A DNA stretch of 64,000 bases. It comes from UBA11051 sp964390495 (GTDB taxonomy: Bacteria; Armatimonadota; Zipacnadia; Zipacnadales; UBA11051). How positions within the stretch are numbered: position 1 is the stretch's first letter; each line of letters begins with the position of its first letter. Positions 52,142-61,419 of the stretch are shown here, one piece after another. The stretch covers positions 1 through 64,000 of the forward strand of contig CAYMIN010000013.1 of the NCBI GenBank assembly GCA_964390495.1, written 5' to 3'. The notes beneath the pieces are model-generated. The model saw nothing but the letters and a program-made list of their open reading frames with translations, had not been told where the DNA came from and made no database searches. The position numbers and the translations under genes were made by a program.

Positions 52142-54124
52142 ATGTTTAATCCACACTTCAGACTACTGCTTTGTGCGGCGGCGCTGCTAGGGCTGGGCAC
52201 TCTCCACAGCTCCGCCCAGGTGGCTCGCAGCACCCAGTACCGCCTCCAGCTTACCGCCATGCCGCCCCAGTCCCCGGCTGACAACAAGACCGAGGTCCGG
52301 GTGCGCATCGAGGTCCGCACCGAGAGCGGACAGTTGGCCACGGAAGAAGTCGAGATCGTCGTCAGTGCCAGTCTCGGCTATCTGTCGCCGGACCATGTCT
52401 CACGCCAGCAAAGCCTCCAGGTGCGCGCTACCGGCGGCGTCGCCACCGTATTCGCCAGCAGCAACACCCCCGGCATCGCCACCATCTCTGCCTGGATTCG
52501 CGACGCCCGCAACAGTGTCACCATCCGCTACCTGGCCGAGGGCGAGGTGGCTCGCCCGGTAGCCAGAGTCATTCACATCAAGGGCCAATGGACCGGCTTC
52601 AGTGTTGACCACCGTCTGCTTGAGGCCCGCGACCAGGCCCGCCTCCAGCTTGGCGACTTGACCATCCAGGCCACCGACACTATAGACGTTGACCTCAATG
52701 CCTTCTCCATCCGCGCCTTCTCGCTGGAAGAAGCCGGCGTTGTCATCACTAAGGGCGAAGGCAAGCTCACGGGCAAGCAGCTTTACTTCGACATCGCCAC
52801 TCGCCGGGGAGTCTTGCGCGGCGCCGGTGAGTCCGGCCTCGAGCGCATCTGCTTTGACGCCTATGACCTGCAGCCGCTGGCAACCGAATGGGAGCCGCCC
52901 TCAGACGCATTTAGCTATGATCCCCGCGAGACCCAGACCTGGCTCATCGCCGACAGCATCTCCTACTTCATCGGCGAGAAGCTAGTCCTGCGCCACGGCT
53001 CGGCATGGGTTGATCAGAGCAAGATCCTCAGCTTCCCCGCCTACTGGATTATCGGCGAGCCCGGCTACACCGGCAGTGCCAACAACAACATGTTCAGCGC
53101 CGATACCGACGGCGGCGTGGCTCTCGACTTCCCCTTCTTCTACAGCGTGACTGACACCACAACTGGCGCGGTGAAGCTTCAGCATGGCACCGCCTCACGT
53201 TCAGTTGCCACCGCCCGGGGCGGCTGGTCACTGGCCTGGCAGCGCGAGTATCGCTCACTTGCCGACGATTACGAGGGCACGATTGAGGTCGCCGGCCTCC
53301 CCCGCTCGAGCTGGGGCCTGCAGTGGCAGGACCAGCGCACCCTCGGGAATGGCGGCAACTCCTACCTCAACTTCAGCATGCCCGATCATCACAGCATCTT
53401 CTCTGATGCCAGCGTCTATTGGTACACTGACAAGGGCCGCTTCAATCTGCGCGGCTACTATGACGATCCGCGCTACTACGATGCCGCCTACGGTCTGGTC
53501 GGCGACTGGCTCTCCAACCCCATCGCCTTAGACGACCGCAAGTCCTATCGCCTTGGTTTGACTGCCGGCCCGGAGTATCATAGTGCCACCGGTGCTATGG
53601 AGTTCGGCGGCGGGCTGTTTTCCGAACTCACCTGGGGCACTTATGACCTGGGCCGCAAGACCACTCTCCGACCAGCACTGCGCAACACCTTCTCCTGGGA
53701 CACTAGCGGCTACACCGCCGATGGCCTGCGTGCCGACCTCGACTTCACCCACCGCCTCAGCCTCAATTCCACTATCGCTCTCGGTTACAGCGCCGAGTAC
53801 TTCAGCGGTGATTCGGCCGTTGACGGCCTCGAACAGATTCTCAGCCTCGACCTCAGCACCCGCCGCAACAAGTGGTACTTGTACGCCTTCGGCAGCCACA
53901 ATCTCACCTTCCAGGACACTTTCTCTTACCTCGACCTCAACTACTACCAGAGTCAGCGCTGGCGCTGGGAGCTGGCCGGCACCCTCTACAGCTTCCAGGA
54001 CTCCTCGTACAACGAATGGGAGCTCACCCTCGCCCGTACCTTCGGCCAGCGCGAAGTCGGTCTCACTTACAGCGAAGAGACCGGCCGGCTCTCCCTGGAG
54101 TTCGGCGGCTTTACCACCTTCTAG
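52142..54124 (+). CDS. Predicted outer-membrane protein: Big_1-like Ig, LptA/OstA-like and C-terminal beta-barrel regions
   Basis: A 660-residue exported protein with signal peptide 1-26 (LLLCAAALLGLGTLHSSAQ). Residues ~32-130 resemble an invasin-type Ig (Big_1) repeat (DNKTEVRVRIEVRTESGQ; GGVATVFASSNTPGIATISA). Residues ~140-300 have LptA/OstA-like short beta repeats (ITKGEGKLTGKQLYFDIAT; YFIGEKLVLRHGSAWVDQ). Residues ~330-660 are alternating aromatic beta strands (WSLAWQREY, YYQSQRWRWELAGTLYSF) ending GGFTTF; a C-terminal Phe is the usual BAM signal. The layout recalls LptD-type proteins but with a different N-terminus. It may be an exporter, anchor or LPS-related protein. Confidence 0.68.
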   Translation: MFNPHFRLLLCAAALLGLGTLHSSAQVARSTQYRLQLTAMPPQSPADNKTEVRVRIEVRTESGQLATEEVEIVVSASLGYLSPDHVSRQQSLQVRATGGVATVFASSNTPGIATISAWIRDARNSVTIRYLAEGEVARPVARVIHIKGQWTGFSVDHRLLEARDQARLQLGDLTIQATDTIDVDLNAFSIRAFSLEEAGVVITKGEGKLTGKQLYFDIATRRGVLRGAGESGLERICFDAYDLQPLATEWEPPSDAFSYDPRETQTWLIADSISYFIGEKLVLRHGSAWVDQSKILSFPAYWIIGEPGYTGSANNNMFSADTDGGVALDFPFFYSVTDTTTGAVKLQHGTASRSVATARGGWSLAWQREYRSLADDYEGTIEVAGLPRSSWGLQWQDQRTLGNGGNSYLNFSMPDHHSIFSDASVYWYTDKGRFNLRGYYDDPRYYDAAYGLVGDWLSNPIALDDRKSYRLGLTAGPEYHSATGAMEFGGGLFSELTWGTYDLGRKTTLRPALRNTFSWDTSGYTADGLRADLDFTHRLSLNSTIALGYSAEYFSGDSAVDGLEQILSLDLSTRRNKWYLYAFGSHNLTFQDTFSYLDLNYYQSQRWRWELAGTLYSFQDSSYNEWELTLARTFGQREVGLTYSEETGRLSLEFGGFTTF

Positions 54125-54160
54125 CTGCCCCGGCCATTGGCGCAAATCCCCGCCGATTTC

Positions 54161-54169
54161 TGCTATAAT
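54161..54169 (+). promoter_or_regulatory. Extended -10 promoter of uvrB
   Basis: TGCTATAAT at 54161-54169, 45 bases before the uvrB start. A TTGGCG at 54137-54142 is 21 bases away, too far for a normal -35, but an extended -10 does not need one. No LexA-type box is recognisable. Confidence 0.55.
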
Positions 54170-54213
54170 ACCTCTTGCACCACTGCCCACGCTTACATTC
54201 GCGGAGAAGCCAA

Positions 54214-56190
<1,977 letters not shown>

Positions 56191-56298
56191 GCCGGCCCGA
56201 TTCATCATCGCGCAGCTTCTTCCAAACAATGCACGCGGCTCGGGCTTGCGTGCACCAGCTTCAGCGCAGGCGGCTCTCTGCGAATACTCCGCGCGTGG

Positions 56299-56381
56299 GT
56301 CGGGCTTTTCCGTTCGACAAGCTCACGGCCCTGCCTGCCCTGAGCGAAGTCGCAGGGAGCAACGTCGAAGGGCAGCCCGAC
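56299..56381 (+). repeat. Palindromic intergenic repeat, copy 1
   Basis: The 284-base uvrB-uvrC gap holds an ~83-base imperfect palindrome. Its outer arms are GTCGGGCT...TTCGAC (56299-56318) and GTCGAAGGGCAGCCCGAC (56364-56381), with an inner GCTCA/TGAGC. The core (TTCGACAAGCTCA...CCCTGAGC..GTCGAAGGGC) is of the type dispersed between genes in many environmental bacterial genomes. A shorter relative follows uvrC. Confidence 0.75.
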
Positions 56382-56395
56382 TCGCCGTTGCCTTT

Positions 56396-56433
56396 CCCCC
56401 CTCTCCCTGTGGGAGAGGGGCCGGGGGTGAGGG
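56396..56433 (+). repeat. C-rich/G-rich hairpin repeat (CCCTCTCCC type)
   Basis: CCCCTCTCCC (56398-56407) and GGGAGAGGGG (56411-56420) form a perfect 10-bp stem with a 3-base loop, followed by CCGGGGGTGAGGG. This CCCTCTCCCnGnGGGAGAGGG..GGGGTGAGGG pattern is a known dispersed intergenic element in many unrelated bacterial genomes. It lies directly next to the palindrome described at 56299-56381. Confidence 0.8.
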
Positions 56434-56474
56434 CACCTTCCAGACAGTCTAGGTGCAGATAACTGGCCAATCTA

Positions 56475-58400
56475 ATGAACCACCAAGACCTCCTCGAAAA
56501 ACTCGCTCAGGTCCCGGCCGAGCCCGGCGCCTACACGCTCATGGATGGCGCCGGCGAGGTCATCTATGTTGGCAAGGCCCGTTCCTTGGCGGCGCGCCTG
56601 CGCCAGCACGTCCGGGGCGATGCCGAGCGGATGGGCGGCTGGGCGCCGGTGATGCATGAGAAGCTGGCCGATTTCGACTATATCATCACTCGCACCGAGG
56701 CCGAGGCTCTGATCCTGGAAGCCACCCTCATCAAGCAGCACCAGCCCCGCTTCAACATCCGCCTGCGCGATGACAAGAGCTATCCCTACCTGTGCCTGAC
56801 CGCCGAGAAGTACCCGCGCCTGCTGGTAATCCGCGACCTGCCCAGTGATGCCCGCGTGCGCATACCCGGAGGCGGCGGCAAGTACCGGCGCGGCTTTCAT
56901 GATCCCAAGCGCCACGAGGTGTACGGCTTCAGTGCCGGCGAGATTTTCGGCCCATACCCCACCGCGAGTGTCATGTGGCGCGCCCGCCGCATGGCCAGTC
57001 AGCTATTCGGCTTGCGCCAATGCCGCCGCAAGCTCGACGGCACGCCCAGCGGCAAGCCATGCCTCTACTACCATCTCGGTCACTGTCTGGGCCCATGCAC
57101 GGGGGAGGTCAGTGAGGAGCAATACGGCGTGGTCGTCCAGCAGGTCATCAACTTCCTGGACGGGAAGACCGAGCAGATTGCCGAGCGGCTCAGGGGGGAA
57201 ATGGAGCAGGCCGCGCGGGAGCTGGACTTCGAGCGGGCCGCGCGGCTTCGCGACAAGTTGCAGGTCATCGAGCGCAGCGGTGAAGACCAGCTTGTGGTGG
57301 CTGCCGAGAACCGCGAGCAGGACATCTTCGGCGCGGCCACCGAAGACCAGCGCGCCCTGGTCAAGCTGCTGGGCGTCCGCGGCGGCCGGCTGACTACCCA
57401 GGAGACCTATAGCCTCGCCCATATCGGCGGGCGCTCCCTCGGCGAGATTATCGAGGCGGCGATGACGCTGCACTATGGTGCCGGCAACCTCCCCGCCCGC
57501 CATGTGCTGATCGCCGCACCGCTGGCACAACAAGATGAGTGGCAGGAGTTGCTCTCACAGATGCGCGGAGGCCCCGTGGACCTCGCAGTCCCTCAGCGTG
57601 GCGAGCGCCGCCGCCTCATCGAGCTGGCGCAGATCAATGCCAAGACCGCTCTCGAGGCCCTTGCCCACCAGGGCCGCAGCCGCGCTGCAGATAGTGATGC
57701 CGCCCTTGCCGACCTCGCTGCAGCTCTGGAGCTGGAGCGGCCGCCGTGCCGGATTGAGTGCTACGACGTATCCAACTTGCAGGGCGATCATGCTGTCGGC
57801 TCGATGGTCGTCTTTACTGACGGGGTGCCCGACAAGTCCGCCTACCGCCGCTTCCGCATTCGCACCGTCGCCGGCCAGGACGATTATGCGATGCTGGCCG
57901 AGGTAGTGGCGCGTCGGCTGGCGGCGGCCCAGGCCGGCGGTGAAAAGTTCCTACCGCTGCCTGACTTGATTCTCGTGGATGGTGGCAAGGGCCAGGTGAG
58001 TGCTGTCGCGCAGGTTGTGGACCGGACGGCGGGCGAGCATGACATTGCCCTGGCCGGTCTGGCTAAGGCTGAGGAAGAGGTCTTCGTGCGAGGCCGCCGC
58101 GCACCGCTGGACATGACGTCGCATCCCCGGGGGCAGTTCCTCCTGCAGCGGATGCGCAACGAGGCCCACCGCTTTGCGATAACCTATCACCGGGGCCTGC
58201 GCGTCCGCAGCATGAGCAGCTCCCAGCTTGACGAGATCGCGGGCATCGGCCCCAAGCGCCGCGCCGAGTTGCTCAAGGCTTTCCCCTCGCTCCAGGCGAT
58301 GCGCAACGCCTCACTGGAAGAATTAGCCGCCGTCCCGGGCATGAACCGCAAAGCCGCCCAGGCCGTGCACGACTATCTGATACACAATACGTCCGACTAG
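56475..58400 (+). CDS. uvrC: Excinuclease ABC subunit C
   Basis: Makes both incisions in nucleotide excision repair. The 641-residue protein has the N-terminal GIY-YIG nuclease (PGAYTLMDGAGEVIYVGKA, ~16-34), a Cys-rich segment (CLYYHLGHCLGPCTG), a UVR motif (~235-265, LDFERAARLRDKLQVIE), the RNase H-like 5' nuclease (ECYDVSNLQGDHAVGSMVVF) and a C-terminal helix-hairpin-helix (IAGIGPKRRAELLKAF). All are complete. The ATG at 56475 matches the family start. Two intergenic repeat copies flank the gene. Confidence 0.96.
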   Translation: MNHQDLLEKLAQVPAEPGAYTLMDGAGEVIYVGKARSLAARLRQHVRGDAERMGGWAPVMHEKLADFDYIITRTEAEALILEATLIKQHQPRFNIRLRDDKSYPYLCLTAEKYPRLLVIRDLPSDARVRIPGGGGKYRRGFHDPKRHEVYGFSAGEIFGPYPTASVMWRARRMASQLFGLRQCRRKLDGTPSGKPCLYYHLGHCLGPCTGEVSEEQYGVVVQQVINFLDGKTEQIAERLRGEMEQAARELDFERAARLRDKLQVIERSGEDQLVVAAENREQDIFGAATEDQRALVKLLGVRGGRLTTQETYSLAHIGGRSLGEIIEAAMTLHYGAGNLPARHVLIAAPLAQQDEWQELLSQMRGGPVDLAVPQRGERRRLIELAQINAKTALEALAHQGRSRAADSDAALADLAAALELERPPCRIECYDVSNLQGDHAVGSMVVFTDGVPDKSAYRRFRIRTVAGQDDYAMLAEVVARRLAAAQAGGEKFLPLPDLILVDGGKGQVSAVAQVVDRTAGEHDIALAGLAKAEEEVFVRGRRAPLDMTSHPRGQFLLQRMRNEAHRFAITYHRGLRVRSMSSSQLDEIAGIGPKRRAELLKAFPSLQAMRNASLEELAAVPGMNRKAAQAVHDYLIHNTSD

Positions 58401-58472
58401 TCACTGTCCGCGATGCACTAGTGTCGTGTCCCAGAAACAACTTCACATAATTCGAATAGCTCACCAAACGCG

Positions 58473-58515
58473 TGCCTCGACCTGCCCTGAGCAACGTCGC
58501 AGGGCAGCCCGAGTC
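58473..58515 (+). repeat. Palindromic intergenic repeat, short copy 2
   Basis: The 279-base gap between convergent uvrC and ilvC carries a shorter copy: CTGCCCT (58482-58488) pairs with AGGGCAG (58501-58507), and the stretch CTGCCCTGAGC..CGTCG.AGGGCAGCCCGA matches the right half of copy 1. The remaining gap sequence shows an ACTAGT/ACTAGT pair near 58399 but no gene. Confidence 0.65.
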
Positions 58516-58679
58516 ACCATCGGCAAGCTCCACGCTAAACACATACAATGCGACAGCATTCTCAGCTTCCAGCCCGAGGTCGTTCGAGCCGAACTCCCCA
58601 ACTGAGCATCCTCAAGTTGCTCTGACGCCGTATCGAGGCCCTCTAAGAGATAACCATGCTTCTGCGACGCAACACTAGC

Positions 58680-59681
58680 TCAGTCGTCCCGAATCCACGG
58701 CATCATTGCCCGCAGCTCTTTGCCGACCTTCTCGATGAGGTGGTTGGCCGATTTCTCCAGTAACGCGTTGAAGACGGTGCGGCCGGCCTGGTTCTCGAGG
58801 ATCCATTCTTTGGCAAACGAGCCGTCCTCCACTTCGCCCAGGATCTTTCTCATCTCCGCCCGCGTCTCGGCGTTGATGATCCGTGGCCCACGGCTCAGGT
58901 CGCCGTAAGTCGCGGTGTCGGACACTCCGCGCCGCATGCCGATGATGCCCTTGTTATAGACCAGGTCCATAATCAGCTTGAGTTCGTGGAGCACCTCGAA
59001 GTACGCCATTTCGGGCGCATAGCCGCCCTCCACGAGCGTATCGAAAGCCGCCGTAATCAGTTCGGTCACTCCGCCGCACAGCACGACTTGCTCGCCGAAC
59101 AGGTCGGTGATTGTTTCCTCGGCGAAGGTGGTCTCGATCAGCCCGGCCTTGGTGCCCTTGATCGCCTTGGCGTAGGCCAGGCCGTACTGCTTCGCCATTC
59201 CGCTGGCGTCCTGATACACCGCCAGCAGGCATGGCACTCCGGTGTCGGACAGATAGCACTCCCGCACCAGCGCGCCCGGGCCTTTGGGGGCTACCATGAA
59301 CACATCCACGAACTTCGGCGGCATAATCTGCTTGTAGTGGATGTTGAACCCGTGCGAGAAGATCAGCGCATTGCCCTCGGCCAGATTCGGCTTGATCAGA
59401 TTCTTATAGACCGCTGCCTGCACGTGGTCCTGGGTCAGGATCTGGATCAAGTCGGCCTCCTGGGCGGCATCGGCGGCATCGGTATATACCTCCCAGCCGT
59501 CTGCGACCGCCTTCTCGTAGTTGGGCGTCCCCTCCAGTTCCGACACTATCACATCCAGCCCCGAATCGCGCAAGCACATTGACTGCGCCGAGCCCTGGAT
59601 GCCGTAGCCGATGATGGCGATCTTCTTGCCATCGAGTACGCCGAGGTCAGCATCATCGTCATAGTAGATGGTAACAGCCAT
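58680..59681 (-). CDS. ilvC: Ketol-acid reductoisomerase, class I, predicted NADH-preferring
   Basis: Isomerises and reduces acetolactate and acetohydroxybutyrate in valine, leucine and isoleucine synthesis. The 333-residue protein is class I (short). It has a Rossmann motif GYGIQG (25-30), KGPG, and the Mg2+-binding acidic residues in FGEQVVLCGG and EVLHELKLI. The cofactor loop after beta-strand 2 reads SELEGTPNY (47-55) where NADPH enzymes have GLREGS-type Arg/Ser phosphate ligands. The Glu residues suggest NADH use. SD AAGGAGGAA; it is the last gene of the ilv operon. Confidence 0.94.
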   Translation of the reverse strand: MAVTIYYDDDADLGVLDGKKIAIIGYGIQGSAQSMCLRDSGLDVIVSELEGTPNYEKAVADGWEVYTDAADAAQEADLIQILTQDHVQAAVYKNLIKPNLAEGNALIFSHGFNIHYKQIMPPKFVDVFMVAPKGPGALVRECYLSDTGVPCLLAVYQDASGMAKQYGLAYAKAIKGTKAGLIETTFAEETITDLFGEQVVLCGGVTELITAAFDTLVEGGYAPEMAYFEVLHELKLIMDLVYNKGIIGMRRGVSDTATYGDLSRGPRIINAETRAEMRKILGEVEDGSFAKEWILENQAGRTVFNALLEKSANHLIEKVGKELRAMMPWIRDD

Positions 59682-59701
59682 GCCAGATTCCTCCTTAATG
59701 A

Positions 59702-60094
59702 CTAACTGCCAACGCTTTCCGCACTATTCTCTTCCTCTTCAGCCGGTCGCCGTCCTGCACCGCCAATCAGTTTGCCATACAGCGCGCCTAACGCAATTCC
59801 GACAGCGGCGAAGATGCAGACATTTAGCACGAACACCGACAGCTTGTGCAGTCCCACATATCCTGTTGCCGGGTCATAGCGCACCATGTAGCGGTAGAGT
59901 CGCCACATCACCAGCACGATCGGCCCCAGCATCCCGAACGCCAGGCCGCGGCCCAGGCCCGTCAGCAAGCGCCCTTGCACGCCGCCGGCGATGGCCCCGA
60001 TCAGCAACCCCAGCACCGGCGCAGCGACAGCCAGATAGAGCATTACCGCATCCACCTGGGCCAAATCAACGATCTCTTTCAATTCCGCGCCCAC
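59702..60094 (-). CDS. Small integral membrane protein of unknown function
   Basis: A 130-residue protein with about three hydrophobic segments: MLYLAVAAPVLGLLIGAIAGG near the N-terminus, LAFGMLGPIVLVMWRLY in the middle and FVLNVCIFAAVGIALGALYG near the end, then an acidic tail (AEEEENSAES). I choose the GTG at 60094 because AGGAGG precedes it by six bases; a TTG ten codons upstream is possible. I recognise no family. It lies between ilvC (20 bases) and a pentapeptide protein, inside the ilv operon. Confidence 0.6.
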   Translation of the reverse strand: MGAELKEIVDLAQVDAVMLYLAVAAPVLGLLIGAIAGGVQGRLLTGLGRGLAFGMLGPIVLVMWRLYRYMVRYDPATGYVGLHKLSVFVLNVCIFAAVGIALGALYGKLIGGAGRRPAEEEENSAESVGS

Positions 60095-60131
60095 CTTCCG
60101 CCTCCTGCCGCAGCCGTCACTCAATATATAC

Positions 60132-60848
60132 CTAGTGTCCTGCTCGGCGCAACAGTTCCTCGATATTCACCCCGTCTATCTTCAGGCCGCGGATGTTGCA
60201 GCGCTCGATGGATACATCGGAAAGGTCCGAGTATCTAATGCTGGTACGCCGCAGGTCCGCGTTTTCCATCGTGCTGAATGAGAAGTCGGTGTTGGAGAAA
60301 CGCCCCTGGCTGAATTCACAGTGGCTCCAACGCCCGTACTTGGCGGTGAGGTACTCGGCCCGCAGATTCCGCAGCTCGACCCGCTCCAGATACCAGTCCG
60401 TGCCGCTGCAGCGCAGCAGATGCAGGTCATCGCTCTCGCTGTATTCCCAGATGATATCGTCCATTTCGCAGTCATAGAACCGCGTGCCGTCGAAGTCTAT
60501 CCGCTCGAAGCGGCCGTACTTGAAGCTACCGGTATGGAACGATGGGTAGTCGAAGGTCATCTGGCTGAAGCTGGGCTTGTGCATCTTTGACTGCGTGAAG
60601 CCGACCTCGGAGAAGCTGCAGTTCGTGAACTTTCCGTGCGTGAAGTTGCACCGCTCGAACAGAGCGTCCCGCAGGTTGAGGTCGCGGAACTCCGGGCTAT
60701 TCATGGTCAGGTCCAAGAACTCCGGCTCAGTCAGGTCGGTGTCCTCGAAGTGCAGTGGCGCGCCCTCTGCGGTGCCCGGTCCGGCGCTGACTACAATGCC
60801 CATCATCATGACGCCCACGACCCACATGGCCTTCCGCAAAGCTGACAT
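60132..60848 (-). CDS. Exported pentapeptide-repeat protein
   Basis: A 238-residue protein with a signal peptide (~1-29, MWVVGVMMMGIVVSAGPGTAEG) and then about 35 degenerate pentapeptide repeats (~38-225) with central Phe or Leu every five residues: FRDLNLRDALFERCNF, FTNCSFSEVGF, FRYSDL-like stretches. Such repeats fold into a right-handed quadrilateral beta-helix. No enzymatic domain is attached. Its place inside the ilv operon is unusual; function unknown. Confidence 0.8.
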   Translation of the reverse strand: MSALRKAMWVVGVMMMGIVVSAGPGTAEGAPLHFEDTDLTEPEFLDLTMNSPEFRDLNLRDALFERCNFTHGKFTNCSFSEVGFTQSKMHKPSFSQMTFDYPSFHTGSFKYGRFERIDFDGTRFYDCEMDDIIWEYSESDDLHLLRCSGTDWYLERVELRNLRAEYLTAKYGRWSHCEFSQGRFSNTDFSFSTMENADLRRTSIRYSDLSDVSIERCNIRGLKIDGVNIEELLRRAGH

Positions 60849-60881
60849 GATCTGCCTGCTCCTTTCGCCTCCGGTGACGGC

Positions 60882-61367
60882 TTAGGTTTTCTGGGAGCCG
60901 CGTGCTAGCACCACCTTGCCGGTACGCACCAGCTCGATGATGCCGTAGTCGGCGAAGTTTTCGATGAAAGCATCAATCTTGTCGGAGTTGCCGACGCACT
61001 GCACGATCAGCGCGCCGTTGCCGATGTCAATGATATCGCCCCGGAAGATCTCCACCAGGGCCGCGACTTCGGCTCGTTGGGACGCCTTCACTTTGACCTT
61101 GATCATGCACAACTCCCGCTCCACCACTGCGTGTTCGGTATGGTCTATCACCGTGACCACATCGTGGAGTTTCTCGAGCTGCTTGCGCACCTGTTCCAGC
61201 GGCGTTCCGGAAGCGTCCACGGCGATGGTCATACGTGACACCGCGGCGTCCTCGGTGGTGCTCACCGCCAGGCTCTCGATATTGAAATCGCGCCTGGCGA
61301 ACAGCCCGGCCACCCGCGCCAGGACCCGCGGACGGTTCTTCACCAGTGCTGACAATGTATGGGTCAT
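60882..61367 (-). CDS. ilvN: Acetolactate synthase small (regulatory) subunit
   Basis: The regulatory partner of IlvB that confers valine feedback inhibition. The 161-residue product has an N-terminal ACT domain (~1-75, THTLSALVKNRPRVLARVAGLFARRDFNIESL) and the C-terminal IlvN-type domain (ELCMIKVKV, VQCVGNSDKIDAFIE). I use the ATG at 61367; a GTG three codons earlier would sit on the ribosome binding site. 52 bases separate it from ilvB. Confidence 0.94.
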   Translation of the reverse strand: MTHTLSALVKNRPRVLARVAGLFARRDFNIESLAVSTTEDAAVSRMTIAVDASGTPLEQVRKQLEKLHDVVTVIDHTEHAVVERELCMIKVKVKASQRAEVAALVEIFRGDIIDIGNGALIVQCVGNSDKIDAFIENFADYGIIELVRTGKVVLARGSQKT

Positions 61368-61419
61368 ATTCGTCACCTTCCCCAGTGCGAAATCTGGGCT
61401 CCCGCTGGACTCCAGCAGG

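Noticed and set aside
56299..56433. CRISPR array or transposon end
   Set aside because: The repeats are single palindromes without regular spacers, and no cas gene or transposase is in the window.
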